Source of the DNA: Pedobacter frigiditerrae
GTDB lineage: Bacteria > Bacteroidota > Bacteroidia > Sphingobacteriales > Sphingobacteriaceae
NCBI RefSeq assembly: GCF_032678705.1
Contig: NZ_JAVTSS010000001.1
Coordinates: forward strand, 1,488,001 to 1,552,000
DNA: 64,000 bases
Reading direction: 5' to 3'
The translations under genes were made by a program, and so were the position numbers. Positions 61,853-64,000 of the stretch are shown piece by piece (position 1 is the stretch's first letter; each line of letters begins with the position of its first letter). Below the pieces are notes generated by a model that saw nothing but the letters and a program-made list of their open reading frames with translations, was not told the DNA's origin and made no database searches.

Positions 61853-62263
61853 ATGAATAAGTTATATACAGGTGCTGTTGAAGCAAAAGGTGGTAGAGAT
61901 GGGCACGTTAAATCTAGTGATGGAATTATAGATTTCGAACTAAAAAAACCAAAAGAATTAGGTGGACAAGGTGGTGCTACAAACCCAGAGCAGTTGTTTG
62001 CTGCAGCTTGGGGTGGTTGTTATTTAGGTGCCTTAGGTAGTGTTGCAGAACGTGAAGGCGTTGATACAAGCGAAGCAACAGTTAATGTTCAAGTATCTTT
62101 TAATGAAGATGGTAAGGAATTTGCACTTTCTGCAGACTTGGATGTGCATATTCCAAACATTTCACACGACGAAACTCAAAGATTAGCAGATATGGCACAT
62201 AAAGTTTGTCCGTATTCTAAAGCTACCAAAGGTAATATAGAAGTTAGGGTTACCGCAGTTTAA
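61853..62263 (+). CDS. ohr: Organic hydroperoxide resistance protein (Ohr/OsmC)
   Basis: A 136-residue thiol peroxidase. The two catalytic cysteines are Cys56 (AWGGCYLGAL) and Cys119 (HKVCPYSKAT), and GGATNPEQLFAAA is the Ohr signature. It detoxifies organic peroxides using lipoyl-protein thiols. No OhrR-type regulator is adjacent. It is convergent with bioB across a perfect inverted repeat. Confidence 0.94.
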   Translation: MNKLYTGAVEAKGGRDGHVKSSDGIIDFELKKPKELGGQGGATNPEQLFAAAWGGCYLGALGSVAEREGVDTSEATVNVQVSFNEDGKEFALSADLDVHIPNISHDETQRLADMAHKVCPYSKATKGNIEVRVTAV

Positions 62264-62280
62264 AATAAAAACAATGGAGA

Positions 62281-62323
62281 AAGCCGCAGATTCGCAGATT
62301 ATTAATCTGCGAATCTGCGGCTT
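62281..62323. repeat. Perfect inverted repeat with 21-bp arms
   Basis: The arms at 62281-62301 and 62303-62323 are exact complements around a single T. Each arm contains the internal repeat GCAGATT-CGCAGATT. It lies between convergent ohr and bioB and may act as a bidirectional terminator. It is related to the element at 48986-49040 (GCCACAGATTAGCAGATT against GCCGCAGATTCGCAGATT). Confidence 0.85.
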
Positions 62324-62349
62324 AAACTTTAGCCTAATAATTAAAAATA

Positions 62350-63351
62350 TTATACTGTAACCGCTTCTTTAATTGTATTTTCTGGTCTGCCATTTTTAAA
62401 GGCTTCCCTGGTTTTTAAGCCTAACAATTCAAACATCGCCATATCATCTACAAAAGATGGGTTCGGAGTAGTTAATAATTTATCTCCTGCAAAAATAGAG
62501 CTCGCACCAGCCATGAAACAGAAAGCTTGTTCTAAAGTGCTCATTTCCATTCTTCCAGCACTTAAACGGACAACAGAATTAGGCATTACAATTCTTGCCG
62601 TTGCAATCATTCTTACCATATCCCAAATTGGTACACGTGGTTGGTCTTCCAGAGGTGTTCCTTTTACAGGCACCAATGCATTAACAGGAACCGATTCTGG
62701 GTGTTTTTCCATATTGGCTAATGTTTGTATCATTGCAATTCTATCTTCTGGCGTTTCGCCTAAACCAATAATACCACCACTACAAACTGTTAATTTTGCT
62801 TTACGTACATTCTTAATTGTATTTAAACGGTCGTCATAAGTACGGGTAGAGATAATTCTTTTATAATCATCTTCAGAAGTATCTATGTTATGGTTATAGG
62901 CATATAAACCTGCATCAGCTAAACGTTGTGCCTGATTTTCAGTTAACATCCCCAAGGTACAGCAAACCTCCATGTCCATATCGTTAACTGCCTTAACCAT
63001 TTCAATAACACGATCAAAATCACGATTATCTCTCACTTCACGCCAAGCAGCACCCATACATAAACGAGATGCTCCACCCTCTTTTGCTTTTACGGCAGCA
63101 CTAACAACCTGACCAATTTGCATTAAGGGCTGTACCTCTAAGTCAGTATGGTAACGGGCAGCTTGCGGACAGTAAGAACAATCTTCTGCACAGCCACCTG
63201 TTTTTATAGATATCAATGAACTAATTTGAACCTCATTGTAATCTTTTTGCTCACGATGAATACTTGCAGCTTCGTAAACCAAATCTAAAAATGGCTTATG
63301 ATAAATTGCTGAAATTTCTTCCTTTGTCCAATCGTGTCTTAATGTTTGCAT
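62350..63351 (-). CDS. bioB: Biotin synthase
   Basis: A 333-residue radical-SAM enzyme that inserts sulfur into dethiobiotin. The SAM cluster motif is [10 protein letters not shown] (Cys54, Cys58, Cys61). Ligands for the second cluster follow in [21 protein letters not shown] and the [10 protein letters not shown] segment, with RLSAGRMEM near the end. Length and motifs are canonical. No other bio genes are adjacent. It is followed upstream on the same strand by mgtE. Confidence 0.97.
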   Translation of the reverse strand: MQTLRHDWTKEEISAIYHKPFLDLVYEAASIHREQKDYNEVQISSLISIKTGGCAEDCSYCPQAARYHTDLEVQPLMQIGQVVSAAVKAKEGGASRLCMGAAWREVRDNRDFDRVIEMVKAVNDMDMEVCCTLGMLTENQAQRLADAGLYAYNHNIDTSEDDYKRIISTRTYDDRLNTIKNVRKAKLTVCSGGIIGLGETPEDRIAMIQTLANMEKHPESVPVNALVPVKGTPLEDQPRVPIWDMVRMIATARIVMPNSVVRLSAGRMEMSTLEQAFCFMAGASSIFAGDKLLTTPNPSFVDDMAMFELLGLKTREAFKNGRPENTIKEAVTV

Positions 63352-63395
63352 ATTTTATTTATTCGTTTTATTAATATGTTCTATTTAATCTCGTT

Positions 63396-64000
63396 TTATA
63401 AAAGTAGTTTACTAGCTAATCCTAGTAAAAGTAAAAATCCGAAAACGTCTGTAAATGTCGTAATAATTATAGATGATGCAATAGCTGGGTCAATGCCAAC
63501 TCGTTTTAGCACCAAAGGAATACTCGAACCAGTAATCCCTGCAATAACTAAGTTACCAGTCATAGCCATAAAAATAACTAAGCCTAACATTGGTTGTCCA
63601 TCAAAAAAGTAAGCAAAAATAAATACGATTAAGCCTGTTACAGCACCATTAATTAAACCTACTGTAAACTCTTTTAAAACAGTTCTATAAGCTTGATTGT
63701 CTGTTAAATCATATAATGAAATACGCCTAACCGTTACGGCCAAGGCTTGCGTGGCTGCGTTCCCTCCCATTCCTGCAATGATTACCATATAAGCAGAAAG
63801 TACAGCTAACTGACTTAAAGTACTTTCATAATGACGAACAACCGCCGATGCCAGAAAAGCTGTACCTAAATTGATAATTAACCAAGGTAGGCGAGATTTT
63901 ACCGCTTCAATCCAGTTACCACTTAATTCTTCGTCTTCAGATACCCCAGATATTTTCAGGAAATCTTCTGTATTCTCATCTTCTAAAACGTCAATCACAT
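63396..64000 (-). CDS. mgtE: Magnesium transporter MgtE, C-terminal part (partial)
   Basis: The last 200 or so residues of an MgtE channel; the gene runs off the right edge. The GTG at 63998 is an internal Val of the ...VIDVLEDENTEDFLK segment that links the CBS pair to the channel. Five membrane helices follow, with MGGNAATQALAVTVRRISL and MTGNLVIAGITGSSIPLVLKR, the family's pore-lining motifs. The N-terminal and CBS domains lie outside the window. Confidence 0.92.
   Translation of the reverse strand, partial: VIDVLEDENTEDFLKISGVSEDEELSGNWIEAVKSRLPWLIINLGTAFLASAVVRHYESTLSQLAVLSAYMVIIAGMGGNAATQALAVTVRRISLYDLTDNQAYRTVLKEFTVGLINGAVTGLIVFIFAYFFDGQPMLGLVIFMAMTGNLVIAGITGSSIPLVLKRVGIDPAIASSIIITTFTDVFGFLLLLGLASKLLL

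Overview
The window looks like chromosomal DNA of a Bacteroidota bacterium of the Sphingobacteriaceae type (Pedobacter-like). The evidence is low GC, near absence of Shine-Dalgarno sequences, several promoters with the Bacteroidota -7 element TAnnTTTG, many short SPI and lipoprotein signal peptides, and typical gene content (YccS-like FUSC protein, PD40/barrel proteins, TPR proteins, kynureninase, HemF). No prophage, insertion sequence, CRISPR array, tRNA or rRNA was seen. The genes are mostly housekeeping plus small accessory operons.

Layout: 1-6.9 kb holds a five-gene plus-strand operon (metallophosphoesterase, glycerophosphodiesterase, alpha-galactosidase, glycerol-3-phosphate-type transporter, SGNH hydrolase) that reads as a route for stripping and importing galactosylated glycerophosphate material. 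7-8.7 kb has a Spy/CpxP-like protein, an S24 (LexA-like) repressor and a GIY-YIG protein. 8.8-15.5 kb has a protease/propeller/barrel outer-membrane protein, a class A PBP and PPK2. 16.2-22.4 kb has a cobalamin riboswitch and BtuB receptor, a serine hydrolase, a DUF6580-like membrane protein, a sirtuin and a PP-loop ATPase. 22.7-33.8 kb is a mixed set (fRMsr, alkyladenine glycosylase, kynureninase, bestrophin, HDAC-like, TruC, DinB) and contains two broken genes. 34-40.4 kb is mostly minus strand (ECF sigma factor, receiver protein, MATE pump, AlbA_2, thioesterase, OmpR-type two-component pair). 40.5-49 kb has a fasciclin lipoprotein, an MFS transporter, HemF and a second DinB plus second DnaE cassette. 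49.2-57.3 kb has GyrA, two paralogous TPR proteins, a DUF763 protein and a Tet-type MFS pump. 57.3-64 kb has PhoH, a 1-kb gene-free stretch with a candidate structured RNA, the FUSC protein, Ohr, BioB and a partial MgtE.

Two signals stand out. First, the perfect operator TACTAA-N5-TTAGTA occurs three times, each immediately upstream of a DNA-damage-type unit: the S24 repressor/GIY-YIG divergon, the dinB2-dnaE cassette and the DUF763 gene. I propose an SOS-like regulon run by the S24 repressor. Second, the gene-free stretch 58.7-59.3 kb carries, on the minus strand, repeated hairpins capped by GNRA tetraloops. The two internal copies show compensatory changes, and a promoter and an intrinsic terminator bracket the stretch, so it is a candidate large structured non-coding RNA. 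Other notable items are a 92-bp tandem duplication that breaks a lipoprotein gene, a frameshift in an A-tract, helically phased TTAAC repeats at the two-component operon that recur upstream of the Spy/CpxP-like gene, and a hairpin that masks that gene's start codon.
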